Part shown: positions 1 through 8,800 of the stretch, in pieces
How the letters are laid out: the number at the start of each line of letters is the position of its first letter
Position numbering within the stretch: position 1 is the first letter of the stretch
Assembly (NCBI GenBank): GCA_964607765.1
Contig: CAZSNT010000053.1
Coordinates: 1-54,926, forward strand
DNA length: 54,926 bases
Direction: 5' to 3'
Origin: CAZSNT01 sp964607765
Lineage (GTDB): Bacteria; Verrucomicrobiota; Lentisphaeria; Oligosphaerales; JABHEG01
Program-made: the position numbers and the translations under genes
Notes under the pieces: model-generated
Database searches by the model: none
What the model saw: only the letters and a program-made list of their open reading frames with translations
Told to the model about the DNA's origin: nothing

Positions 1-752
1 AGATCCTCAACCCGCGCTTCGGGCGATGGATGAGTCGAGAACATGTATGCCCAGCCCGGCAGATGCTGTTCTTCACTGAGGAGCTCGAACAGCCGGTCCA
101 CTCCCCCGGTGTCCCCGTAGACACGATGCACCAGCGCTACGCCAAACCGGTCCGCTCGCACTTCCTGGCCCCGCGAATAGCTGCGCTGCAGCACATGTTG
201 GAGAATCCGCCCCAGTGTATCCGAGCCAAGGTCGCCGCCAAACAGCACGGCGTACGCCACGCCCAACCCCACGGCACGGCCTATGCCGCGCAGATGATCG
301 CGACTGTGGAAGTGCCCCAGTTCGTGGCCCAGCACGAAGGCCAGCTCGATGTCCTGATCCAACGAAGCCAGCAATCCGCTCGTAACACCGATTGTGCCGC
401 CGGGAAAGGCAAAAGCGTTCGGGCGATCCCTGGCGATGACGGTGAGCCGGTACGGCAGGGGTGGCACGGAGGGATCCTTGCGCAGCGCAGACAGGATGGG
501 CCGCAGTCGAGCCAGCTCCTCACTGTCGGCCCTCGCATCATCCCCCCCCGGTGTGAACGCACCGAACAACGTCGCTTCCGCCTCGAAAGAGATCCGCGAG
601 ACGACTAAATCCGTGACAAGCCCGATGCACACGAACAGCACAACGAACAGCGCAATCGCCAGCAGCACGAGCTGCCGCAACTCACGGAACGCCGTACCGC
701 GGGCGCTGCTCACGTCCGCGGTCGCCGACGGCGTGCGATTGACGACCTTCAT
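1..752 (-). CDS. M48-family zinc metalloprotease, partial (C-terminus beyond window)
   Basis: Read on the minus strand from ATG at 752. The first residues include a membrane segment (LVLLAIALFVVLFV, about residues 30-50). Next comes a soluble region, then the zinc-binding motif HELGHF (RC of about 315-335) with LAFVLG just before it. Further on, SRGQEVRADRFG supplies the third-ligand Glu of the M48 family (ExxxD type). The family comprises membrane or periplasmic HtpX/BepA/Oma1-like proteases. The reading frame is still open at base 1, so the C-terminus is missing. The start overlaps the stop of the upstream YbjQ-like gene by 4 nt (ATGA), which predicts translational coupling. The protease call is secure; the substrate is unknown. 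Confidence 0.88.
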   Translation of the reverse strand, partial: MKVVNRTPSATADVSSARGTAFRELRQLVLLAIALFVVLFVCIGLVTDLVVSRISFEAEATLFGAFTPGGDDARADSEELARLRPILSALRKDPSVPPLPYRLTVIARDRPNAFAFPGGTIGVTSGLLASLDQDIELAFVLGHELGHFHSRDHLRGIGRAVGLGVAYAVLFGGDLGSDTLGRILQHVLQRSYSRGQEVRADRFGVALVHRVYGDTGGVDRLFELLSEEQHLPGWAYMFSTHPSPEARVED

Positions 753-1222
753 TCCGCGGCCAAACCGGCGAACTTGATAGCAGTCCCGTACGCCAGCACC
801 TCCGTCGAGCCGATCGTCTTCTTCCTGCCCTTTGAGATGCTGCTGGTTTCGACCCGAAGATTGACGATCAGATCCGCCTCGGGCCACTGCTCTTTCATCC
901 GCAGGATGGCCTCGCGTCGGCCACGATCGAGAAGGCTGCAGTACGACCGTACCTCGCCACCGAAGATATTTCGCAGCGACGCCAGAAGCCGCTTGAAGTA
1001 GTCGACTGACACCACGGCTGCGCCCGTGACCAGCCGGCTCTCACCCACGCCGGTGTCAGTGGGATACTCCCTGCCTGTGAGCAGAGCGATGCGCGCCAGA
1101 GCCGCTTCGCGCGCAGCGATGTTGCGGAAGTGACGGCGCTCCAGGATCGTCCCCGTGATCATGGCAAGGATCACGGGAAGGAGAGGGACGCCCAGACCGA
1201 TGATAATGTCAGCCATGGTCAA
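749..1222 (-). CDS. YbjQ-family (DUF74) protein with N-terminal membrane anchor
   Basis: 157 residues. Residues about 5-25 form a hydrophobic anchor (IIIGLGVPLLPVILAMITG). Residues about 60-150 match the YbjQ/DUF74 fold: RLVTGAAVVSVDYFKRL, then RNIFGGEVRSY, then ADLIVNLRVETSS and a closing LAYGTAIKF. The family forms pentamers; heavy-metal binding has been suggested but the biochemical role is not established. It lies between a second YbjQ gene and an M48 protease with ATGA overlaps on both sides, so the three proteins are probably made together. The anchor would hold this copy at the membrane near the protease (inference). Confidence 0.85.
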   Translation of the reverse strand: MTMADIIIGLGVPLLPVILAMITGTILERRHFRNIAAREAALARIALLTGREYPTDTGVGESRLVTGAAVVSVDYFKRLLASLRNIFGGEVRSYCSLLDRGRREAILRMKEQWPEADLIVNLRVETSSISKGRKKTIGSTEVLAYGTAIKFAGLAAE

Positions 1223-1542
1223 TCCTCCACTCTGACCGCCGTACCGTACGCGTAGATCTCAGCCGCGCCCTGCGCTACCGAAGACGTACTGAACCGCACA
1301 TTCACGATCGCGTTCGCCCCAAGCTCCTCAGCCTGCGCGACCATGCGCTCAACCGCCTGACGACGCGAATCCTGAAGCAACTCGGTGTACCCCTTCAGTT
1401 CGCCGCCCACGATGTTCTTCAGCCCGGCCATGAAATCCCGGCCCACGTGCTTGGCCCGGACCGTGCTCCCCGAAACCAGACCGTAGTGCTCCAGAATCTG
1501 CTTCCCCGGCACATGCTCAACGTTCGTCAGAACCATCTGCAT
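1219..1542 (-). CDS. YbjQ-family (DUF74) soluble protein
   Basis: 107 residues, the usual length of a stand-alone YbjQ protein. Recognisable family segments are GSTVRAKHVGRDFMAGL, NIVGGELKGYTELL, LGANAIVNVRFSTSS and the end IYAYGTAVRV. It shares these blocks with the next gene, which has an extra membrane anchor, so the two look like an old tandem duplication. An AGGAAGGG ribosome-binding site lies just before the ATG at 1542; a second Met two codons in is also possible. First gene of the minus-strand trio. Function unknown; a metal-binding or sensing role is only suggested for the family. Confidence 0.87.
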   Translation of the reverse strand: MQMVLTNVEHVPGKQILEHYGLVSGSTVRAKHVGRDFMAGLKNIVGGELKGYTELLQDSRRQAVERMVAQAEELGANAIVNVRFSTSSVAQGAAEIYAYGTAVRVED

Positions 1543-1598
1543 TCCCTTCCTGCTGAGTCACTAACCCCAAGACAACCGACACTGCGACCGTCCGCAAG

Positions 1599-1659
1599 GT
1601 AATCGGCCGGCCGCCCACCGTCCAGCCAAGCCACGAGTTTCCCGCAACCGGCCGGTTAC
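1599..1659. repeat. 12-bp inverted repeat, 37-nt spacer
   Basis: GTAATCGGCCGG at 1599-1610 pairs with CCGGCCGGTTAC at 1648-1659, with 11 of 12 positions complementary. It sits in the divergent gap about 60-120 bases upstream of the minus-strand YbjQ start. It could form a stem-loop or be an operator. There is no U tract, so it does not look like an intrinsic terminator. Confidence 0.5.
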
Positions 1660-1800
1660 GTGAGGAGCGTTGTGTGGCGCCTGCCGCCTGTGGCGCGGGC
1701 CGCCCCGGCCCGCTCCGGACTGGAACGGACGGCCGCCCCGGGTACGGGTCGATATCACCCGGCTCAGGAAGGAACAGTCCTTCTTTCGCCCGAAACCCAC

Positions 1801-1829
1801 GAGACAGATCCCGCTCCACGTATTACAAT
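1801..1829 (+). promoter_or_regulatory. Sigma-70-like promoter for the sulfatase
   Basis: GAGACA at 1801-1806 (4 of 6 to TTGACA), a 17-bp spacer, then TACAAT at 1824-1829 (5 of 6 to TATAAT). Transcription would begin near 1836, giving a leader of about 20 nt that still contains the TGAGGAGA ribosome-binding site before the GTG at 1856. Confidence 0.45.
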
Positions 1830-1855
1830 GTCCGATGAGTTGAGGAGACTTCACT

Positions 1856-3232
1856 GTGCCACGCCCCAATTTCGTCATTTTCCTGACTGATGATCAAGGC
1901 TACGGTGATCTGTCATGCATGGGCGCCACCGACTTCAGGACCCCGCATCTCGATGCACTGGCCCGGTCCGGCGCACGCTTCACTGACTGGTACTCCAACA
2001 GCCCCGTCTGCTCACCCTCTCGCGCGAGCCTGCTCACAGGGCGCTATCCCGGGAACGCCGGCGTTCGCTCCATTCTCGCGGGGCACCGCACCGCTGCCGG
2101 CCTTCCCCCCGACGTGCCGACGCTGGCAGAGGCACTCGAGCCGCTGGGCTACCGTACGGCCATGGTCGGGAAATGGCATCTCGGGCTCGCCCCGGGAAGC
2201 CGCCCTCACGACCACGGCTTCGACGACTGGTTCGGCTTCCTCGCCGGCTGTGTCGACTACTACTCACACATTTTCTACTGGGGCATGAACCGGGGCGGCC
2301 CCGGCAACGACCCCACTCACGACCTCTGGGAGAACGGAGAGGAAGTCTACCACAACGGCGAGTACCTGACCGACCTCATTGCCAAGCGCGCCGTCGATTG
2401 CATTCGCAACATGGCATCGACACAAACCCCCTTCCTGCTGTTCGTCCCGTTCAACGCGCCGCACTACCCGATGCACGCACCGCCTGAATATGTCGACCGC
2501 TTCCCGGACCTGGCGCCCGACCGCCGGATCATGGCCGCAATGCTCAGTGCTGTCGACGACGCCGTGGGCGACGTCATGGCCGAGCTCGAGCGGCAGGGCG
2601 TGCGCGAGAACACCTGCGTGTTCTTCATGGCCGACAACGGCCCGTCCCGCGAAACACGCAATTGGATGGACGGCACCAAAGATCCCTATTACGGAGGCAC
2701 GGCAGGGAAACTGAAAGGCCACAAATTCAGTCTCTATGAAGGCGGAATCAGGTCCCCCGCACTCATCAGCTGGCCCGACCAAATACCCGCCGGACAGATC
2801 CTCGAAGAGCCCTTAGCAGCCATGGACATCTTCCCCACATTCCTCAGCGCGGCCGGAGGAGACCCTACCCAATACGAACTCGACGGCACGGACATCCTGG
2901 ATGTCCTGACCAACGGCGCCCCGTCCCCCCACGAATACATTTTCTGGGAGATGAACAAGCAGACTGCCGTGCGCCACGGACGCTGGAAGCTCGTGCTGAA
3001 CGGGCAACTCGTTGAGGGCGCGCCGCCCGAGGACGATGTGCACCTCGCCGATCTTACGCACGACATGGCCGAGCGCCACAATCTCAAGAACCAACACCCC
3101 GAGCTGTGCACCCAACTCACACAGGCTGCCGAACAGTGGCGCGCCCGTATTGAGGAACGCTGGGAGAAGCAGTGGAAGCCGCGCCTTAACGGCACTACCA
3201 GTCCGACCGGCACGGGGCAGAGGAAGGCATAA
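1856..3232 (+). CDS. Sulfatase (arylsulfatase A-like), Cys-type
   Basis: 458 residues beginning at GTG 1856, preceded by a good GAGGAG site. It starts directly in the family's first strand (NFVIFLTDDQGYGD, metal-binding Asp 12-13). Cys52 in CSPSRASLLTGR is the residue converted to formylglycine. GKWHLG, FNAPHYPMH, FMADNGPS (metal DN) and GKLKGHK complete the active site. It hydrolyses sulfate esters, probably on sulfated sugars. There is no signal peptide, unlike most PVC sulfatases, so a cytoplasmic location or a missed upstream start is possible, although no better start is visible. Its stop overlaps the start of the next gene by one base. No maturase gene is in the window. Confidence 0.95.
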   Translation: MPRPNFVIFLTDDQGYGDLSCMGATDFRTPHLDALARSGARFTDWYSNSPVCSPSRASLLTGRYPGNAGVRSILAGHRTAAGLPPDVPTLAEALEPLGYRTAMVGKWHLGLAPGSRPHDHGFDDWFGFLAGCVDYYSHIFYWGMNRGGPGNDPTHDLWENGEEVYHNGEYLTDLIAKRAVDCIRNMASTQTPFLLFVPFNAPHYPMHAPPEYVDRFPDLAPDRRIMAAMLSAVDDAVGDVMAELERQGVRENTCVFFMADNGPSRETRNWMDGTKDPYYGGTAGKLKGHKFSLYEGGIRSPALISWPDQIPAGQILEEPLAAMDIFPTFLSAAGGDPTQYELDGTDILDVLTNGAPSPHEYIFWEMNKQTAVRHGRWKLVLNGQLVEGAPPEDDVHLADLTHDMAERHNLKNQHPELCTQLTQAAEQWRARIEERWEKQWKPRLNGTTSPTGTGQRKA

Positions 3233-4605
3233 TGAAGAGCGAATCCAGTCCAGACCATGCCGCCGAGATCGAAGCGGTTTCCGACTTGGTCATCGTGGCC
3301 GGTCACCTGCGCCCGAAGACCGTGATCATCGCGGGCGGCGACCGGGTGGACGACCTCAAGCTGGTCGAGTCGGCCCGCGACCATGGCATAGTCGACCGCT
3401 GCATTCTGGTGGGCGATGCGGAAGGCATCCTCAGCGCAGCCGACCAGGCGATGGTGGAAGTGTCCGAGCGTGACATTGTAGCCACCGACTCCCCCGAGCA
3501 GACCGCCGCCCAAACCGTTGAACGGGCGTGCCGGGGCGAGGCGGAGGTGATCCTCAAAGGCAACATCCCCACGCCCATCCTCAACCGCGCCATGCTCAGC
3601 ATCGCCGCGCGCCCCACGATCAGCCTGGTCACCGCATTCGATACGGTGACGGTTGCTGGGGGGCGCCCCATGCTGCTGACCGATCCCGGCGTCACTACCG
3701 TGTGCACCTTCGGCCGCATGCTCGGGCTGGTGCGCAACGCCGTGGACGTGGCCCGCGGCGTGCTGGGCATCGAACGCCCCAACGTGGCCATACTCTCCGC
3801 CAACGAGAAACAGATCGATTCCCTGCCCTCGACCGCAATGGGCACAGCACTCGCCAACCACCCGTGGCCCGACGCCACTGTGTACGGCCCCCTGTCTCTG
3901 GATCTGGCTGTCGATCCCGAGTCCGTGCGCCTCAAGGGACTGCCAAGGCACCGCGCCGCACGCGCCGTGGCAGGGCAGGCTGACGTTCTCGTCTGCCCGG
4001 GACTGGACTCTGCCAACGTCCTCTACAAGATGATCATGCAGAATGTCAAATACGGCATCGGCACGTTTGCCGGCATCACCGTGGGCGTCCGATGCCCCTA
4101 CGTCATTCTGTCCCGGGCGGACAACGTGGAGACCAAGCTGCAGTCCATTGCCCTGTGCAGCATTGCAGCCGAACGTATGGTCATGGAGCAGACCGCAGGC
4201 CCGGCCACTCCGGAGCCGGGCGCGCTCGACACACTCCCCGCTCCCGTGGCGGCGGCCGTGCAGCGGGCCGCACGCAAAATCGGCGTGCAACCAACCGACG
4301 CAGCACTGGTAGTCGCCTCTCTCGGCCCGGAACCCACGGTGGCGGCAGTCCGGAGCGGCGTGCTCATGGACCTGGAGACCATCCCGGAGAACTGCGACCC
4401 CGACCAGCCTGCATCCGGACATGGCGCAGCGACCGCGGAATTCACCTACCGTGCGGCCAAGGCCATCGGCGGAATGTGCGTTGCCGCGGGGGCTGAGCTG
4501 CAGGCAGTGGTCCTCGTCGGACACGGTTCCGACGACAAGGCGAACCTGAAAGCAATCAAGCAATGCGTCGCTCACCTGGCGCCCGTGCTGACGCTGCGGG
4601 GATAG
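3232..4605 (+). CDS. Phosphate acetyl/butyryltransferase-like protein with butyrate-kinase-like tail
   Basis: 457 residues; the first ATG overlaps the sulfatase stop (TAATG). Residues about 1-310 match phosphate butyryltransferase: LKGNIPTPILNRAML, LTDPGVTT, VAILSANEK, ADVLVCPGLDSANVLYK, then CPYVILSRADNVETKLQSIA near the family's normal end. Ptb swaps CoA for phosphate on short acyl-CoAs. About 140 residues follow. Their last 70 resemble the end of butyrate kinase (a YRAAKAIGGM helix, AVVLVGHG in place of the kinase's LTGG loop, IKQCVAHLAPVLTLRG), but the kinase ATP-binding half is absent. The Ptb domain is confident; the tail assignment is my inference. Pairing with a sulfatase is unusual. 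Confidence 0.85.
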   Translation: MKSESSPDHAAEIEAVSDLVIVAGHLRPKTVIIAGGDRVDDLKLVESARDHGIVDRCILVGDAEGILSAADQAMVEVSERDIVATDSPEQTAAQTVERACRGEAEVILKGNIPTPILNRAMLSIAARPTISLVTAFDTVTVAGGRPMLLTDPGVTTVCTFGRMLGLVRNAVDVARGVLGIERPNVAILSANEKQIDSLPSTAMGTALANHPWPDATVYGPLSLDLAVDPESVRLKGLPRHRAARAVAGQADVLVCPGLDSANVLYKMIMQNVKYGIGTFAGITVGVRCPYVILSRADNVETKLQSIALCSIAAERMVMEQTAGPATPEPGALDTLPAPVAAAVQRAARKIGVQPTDAALVVASLGPEPTVAAVRSGVLMDLETIPENCDPDQPASGHGAATAEFTYRAAKAIGGMCVAAGAELQAVVLVGHGSDDKANLKAIKQCVAHLAPVLTLRG

Positions 4606-4676
4606 CATTGAGCCCCAGCCTCTCGGCAGACCGGCAGACCGGCGCAGCGGCTCAATGCCCCATCCCAGCACCCCCG

Positions 4677-4707
4677 ACAATTCAACAATCCAATAATCCA
4701 ACAATCC
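4677..4707. repeat. Micro-array of 8-nt units, AATCCAAC type
   Basis: Just over three near-identical 8-nt units (AATCCAAC and variants) immediately upstream of the ACT-domain gene at 4721. It is AT-rich against a GC-rich background. The same type, with about four units, recurs at 53408-53438 upstream of rlmN. The rest of the gap (4606-4676) shows a short CGGCAGAC duplication and nothing else. Confidence 0.8.
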
Positions 4708-4720
4708 GGGAGCCCTCACC

Positions 4721-5209
4721 ATGACCGCTCGTCCAAAGAAACAGCACTGGGTGTTCCACCTCCATGTGGCCGACCGGGCCGGCGCGCTGACAAGCATCGC
4801 CTCCGCGTTCTCCAACCGCGGCATATCCATCGAGACCGTCGTGGGCCACGGTGCGTCCGACTCGCCCACTCACGACGGCGCCGTCGTGGCCACGGTCTGG
4901 TGCACGGAGCAAGAGAAAGACGAGATTGTGCGCATTGTGAAGCGTCTCTCCAAAGTGGTGTCCCTGGAGGAGCACGCTTACGATTCGGAAAGCCTGCGCA
5001 AAAGCGCCCTGGTCTACGTCACGCAGCGCCTGACCCCAAAAGACGTAGCAGGTCGCGAGACGTTCCTCACCTGCGAGCTCATGCAGGAGCGACGCGACTG
5101 TTTTGAGTACTTCCTCGCCGGCTCGCCCAGCGAGCTTGACCCCGTCCTGGCCCGTCTGCGCCGCCGCGGCCTGATCAAGGACATTGTCTACTCCGTGCTC
5201 GGCCTGTAA
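4721..5209 (+). CDS. ACT-domain protein, IlvH-like
   Basis: 162 residues, matching the usual length of the acetolactate synthase regulatory subunit (about 160). Residues about 8-80 are an ACT domain: HWVFHLHVADRAGALTSIAS, then NRGISIETVVG, the pattern that binds branched-chain amino acids in IlvH. Residues 85-160 fill the position of the second domain but resemble it less clearly. The catalytic IlvB/IlvI gene is not next to it. Either it acts in trans on a distant catalytic subunit, or it is a regulatory ACT protein of another enzyme. It starts right after an 8-nt repeat array. Confidence 0.7.
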   Translation: MTARPKKQHWVFHLHVADRAGALTSIASAFSNRGISIETVVGHGASDSPTHDGAVVATVWCTEQEKDEIVRIVKRLSKVVSLEEHAYDSESLRKSALVYVTQRLTPKDVAGRETFLTCELMQERRDCFEYFLAGSPSELDPVLARLRRRGLIKDIVYSVLGL

Positions 5210-5412
5210 CGCGTACCAGTTGCGTTGAGACGCAGGGCGCGCCCGTGCCGCTCGGGGGCCGCGCGGCCTACTTGCGGATGTACGGCGGGCAGCTCCTGAC
5301 CGCCACGCGCCACCCGTAACTCTGAGGCATTGCCTCGGCCTCTGACAGCGGGGTGAAATCCCACACTCCGCGTGGTATGTTCTGCTTAGAGAGATCAAGA
5401 GGAGGCGGAACC

Positions 5413-5787
5413 ATGCGAATTTCCCGTGCAGAGGAACTGCGAATCCGCGCCGATAGTGTCATCCACAGCACAGTGCGCCTGGTGGATTCGCTCCCGGATA
5501 AGCCGTCGGCAGCCGAGCTGGGGCGGCAGTTGCTGCTTGCTGTCGCCGAACTCGCCAAGACCTACCGTGAAGCTGCCAGCATGCTCTCGGCACAGGAAGT
5601 CGTGCCCGCAATGGACCGCGTCGTGCAGGACGCCGACAGTGCATTGCATTGGTTGGACTTCATGGCCAAGGCCGAGCTCGGCGGCCGCGCCATCCGCAAG
5701 AGCGTCCAGTCCATCCAGGAAGACGTGAAGATCATGCTGGCTCTGGCCATCGCCGCTGCGGATCATGCCAAGGCGGAAGCCGGCTGA
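5413..5787 (+). CDS. Four-helix-bundle protein (S23 / intervening-sequence family)
   Basis: 124 residues from ATG 5413, chosen because AGAGGAGG lies 6-12 nt upstream; a longer GTG-started reading frame from 5353 has no such site. The sequence is all-helical and has family signatures: LVDSLPDKPSAAELGRQLL, then KTYREA, then VQDADSALHWLDFM. The family was first found encoded inside 23S rRNA intervening sequences, but most members, like this one, stand alone. Function unknown. It converges on the stop of the giant gene, 84 bases away. The upstream gap (5210-5412) shows no other gene I would support. Confidence 0.8.
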   Translation: MRISRAEELRIRADSVIHSTVRLVDSLPDKPSAAELGRQLLLAVAELAKTYREAASMLSAQEVVPAMDRVVQDADSALHWLDFMAKAELGGRAIRKSVQSIQEDVKIMLALAIAAADHAKAEAG

Positions 5788-5871
5788 ACCTCGGGTCAGG
5801 CGAACGACGGGCACGCAGGCCGGCTCCCGATCGCTGTCCCCGACACAGCCGCGGCGGCCAGCCGAGCGACG

Positions 5872-8800
5872 TCACTGTCCCGGCGAGCACAGCAGCCCGT
5901 TATACTCATCAATCTTCGCGGCAAGCCGGCTCTTCACGTGTTCGCCGTCAACCGGCATGCAGCCCTGCTCGTCATCCCGCGCCTCCAGAAACGAGCGCAC
6001 GTGTCCCGCGTAGGCGTTACGGCGACGCGTGGTCAGCCCTTGAACGCCAGCCAGAAGCTCGTTCGCCCGCGTCATCAGCGCTCGCCCTGAAGGCAGCTGA
6101 CAGTCAGGGTTGTTCTCCCGCACAGGCACGCGAACCGCGTCGTGGCTCAGAATCGTCACGCCCTTCACGCCGCAGCCGCCGCCGAAGTTGTAGCAGAAAT
6201 GCGCCCGGACCGATTGTGTGAAGCTGAACACAAAATTGCGCAGCGCTGCAACCGCCGCGGCAGCCGCACGCTTGTTGCTCAGATGCGTAGCCAGTCCGTC
6301 CGAGCCGTCGATGAATTCCAGGTCCAACTCCTCGAACAGGCCATCCACGTGCAGCGGACCGCTCCGCGGACACACACAGGAGCCGATCGGCCGCCCGAAG
6401 ACGAGGCGCCCGACAGGCTCCTGCAGCCCCTCTGCCGTAAACAGCTGGAACAGCCGATCGCCCAGCTGCTCGTCCACGTCCGTCCAGTTCAGATCCCCGG
6501 TCAAGCCGCTGTTCGCGTCGCGCTGGATCTCGAGCTCGATCCGGTCGTTGTGGATCGCCAGAACGGCAGCAGTCAGCACGAGAATGGCTCGGTAATGCGT
6601 GTTCGAACGCGTACGCCCCATCGTGAGCAGACGCCCCGTAGCACGCCGGACGCGCAGCTCGAAGTTGCGCGACCCCGCGCCTGCCTTGCGTTCCAGCTCG
6701 ATCTGACCGTCGATATCGATGCCCGCAAACTGGAAGTTGTTCTGGAAGTCGACCAGGAAGTACCGGTTCGGAATCGTGCCCTCCCGCGAGATGAAGACAT
6801 CCCCCGTAACGCTCGGCGTGCCGTTGTTGTACGTCAACTCCAGGCGCTGCTGCCCGGCGTTGAATGATGTCGTGCGGCTCAGGCCGCCGCGTGCCGCGCC
6901 GCGCGCCGGGGCACGTCCATCCAATCCCACCTCCAGCTCGTTGAGCGCCGCCTCGTCATCGGCCACTTCGTTGAAAGCAGACAATGCACCGGAGGCAAGA
7001 TCCACCAGCTCCAGCTCTTCGGCCGCCATCGCGTCCGCCCCCAGATCCACCAGCATGTCCAGCACAAAACGCTCGGAGTCAGCCGCGGCCTCGGCCCAGT
7101 ACGCTTCGCCCGGTTCCAGGCTCTCCCCGGAGCCGACCGCACCGTAAACCTGCGTATCCTCCAACCAATCCCACCACGGCCCATTCACCACGATGCTGTT
7201 CTCCGGAACCGTGGCCGGAAACACCGGCCCGATCAGGTTCCAGCCCTGCGCCAATTGAACGATGCTGCTCGCCGGTGAGCCCACAACAGGCTGGCACGCG
7301 CCACCGGCTGGACTGTAGGCCCAATACCCCGCCTTCGGGGCCGGAACGGATGTGTCCGGAATGGACGTGTAGCTTTGCAGGGCCGGATTCCAGCCCTGCA
7401 GTAACCCCGCCTTGAGGCTGCCGCGGCTCCCATCGTCGAAAATCTGCGCCACAGTCATCGTGGTGTCGTAAGGAAAGCTGACCAGGTTCCAGCCCGGCTC
7501 GAGTGTCAGCGTGAACGGCCGCCGCGCAACCTGCACGCTGTCGATCCCGAGCGTGCCGACCGGCGCCTGCAAGGCGTTCGCCAGCACAAACCCCCACTGC
7601 TGCGGGTGCTGCAGCAGCTCGTCCAACCCCACTGCCAGCGCTCCCACGCCGGTCCAGTCGGTGTCGAGCGTGGACAGCGCCAGGCTGCGCGTCGTCCACG
7701 TGTCCGCAGCGCCAAGGGAAATGGTTGCATTCGTGTAGTAGAAACGGCTGTCGCCCCGGCCGTCATCCTCTTCGCCCACGAAAAAACGCAGCGCGCCCCC
7801 TTGCAGGTTCAGCCCGGCTGCCGCGTTCAGCGCCACACTCACGGTCGCGCCTGCGAAGTCGCCCGACGCCGTATCCGTGGTCGGCGCGGTCAGGTAACAG
7901 GGCCAGTACAGCCCGTTGCTGTCCTCGCCCAGCTGCGCCATCGTGCAACGCAGGTACCCGGTCTCGCCGTCCGCGCCCTGGCTGTCAGGGACCAGCTCCA
8001 CGTCGTTCTCCGTCCCCGACGTGTGATAGAACTTCCACCCCTCCGACGTGGTGCTGTCATTCCAGCTTTCGCTGTAGATCAGCCCACCGGTCGTCACGGT
8101 GACCTCGAGATCCGTCCCGGCGGCCGTCACCACCTGCACCGGAATGCTGTCCGCATTCACGCCGCTTCGCACAACCTGGAACTCGTGCTCGACCTGATAG
8201 CGGCCCGGCACCAGATCGAGTGTCCGGGTTCCCGTGTCCTTGCCCACGCCTCCGACTGCCAGCACCTCGACGTCGCCCGGTATCGTATAAACGCCCAGCC
8301 AGATCGCGGCACCGGCGTGCCCATACGCCGGATCGGACGCATTCCACGAGTCCCACGTCAGATCGAACGGAGACACCACGGTTGGTACACTCGGCGCCGT
8401 GATCTGCGGCGCTGCGTTCGGAGTCACCAGCCCACCGCCGCCGGCCTCTGCTACCGTGAAAAGCGAGAGGAACGTCTGAACCGCACGCCCCGCCCCGTCG
8501 TCGTAAGTCACCTGCAACGTGTAGGTGCCATCCCGGAAACGGCTCAACGTGTCGGGGCCGTCCGTCTCGTAGGACCACACGTACCCGCCATTGCTCGGGT
8601 ACCGATCCTGAATCGAAAAGTCGATCTCGTCCCAGCTGGCGGCCACCACGGTCACGCTCTGCACAGCGGTACTGGTCGACACTTCCAGTTCCGCGCCCCA
8701 AACCGGGCCGCCGCCGCTCGGACTCGATGTGAAGCCACGCCAGAAACCGATGCCCGTCACCTCGTCTTTTCCCGCGCCGCACGCCGGATCGGTCACGGTC

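Larger units (their letters stand above)
1543..1855. other. Divergent intergenic region without a gene
   Basis: 313 bases between the minus-strand YbjQ operon and the plus-strand sulfatase. It contains an inverted repeat (1599-1610 with 1648-1659) and a sulfatase promoter candidate (1801-1829). Short reading frames here have no family resemblance and no suitable ribosome-binding site. I see no RNA gene. Confidence 0.6.

Noticed and set aside
2734..4869. 711-residue minus-strand reading frame
   Set aside because: It is antisense to the sulfatase and Ptb-like genes, His/Cys/Arg-rich and without any domain; both plus-strand genes have clear family motifs.
5268..5414. Short minus-strand frame ending YGWRVAVRSCPPYIRK
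   Set aside because: It faintly resembles the end of a formylglycine-generating-type domain but has no upstream domain, no ribosome-binding site, and starts on the start codon of the opposite gene.
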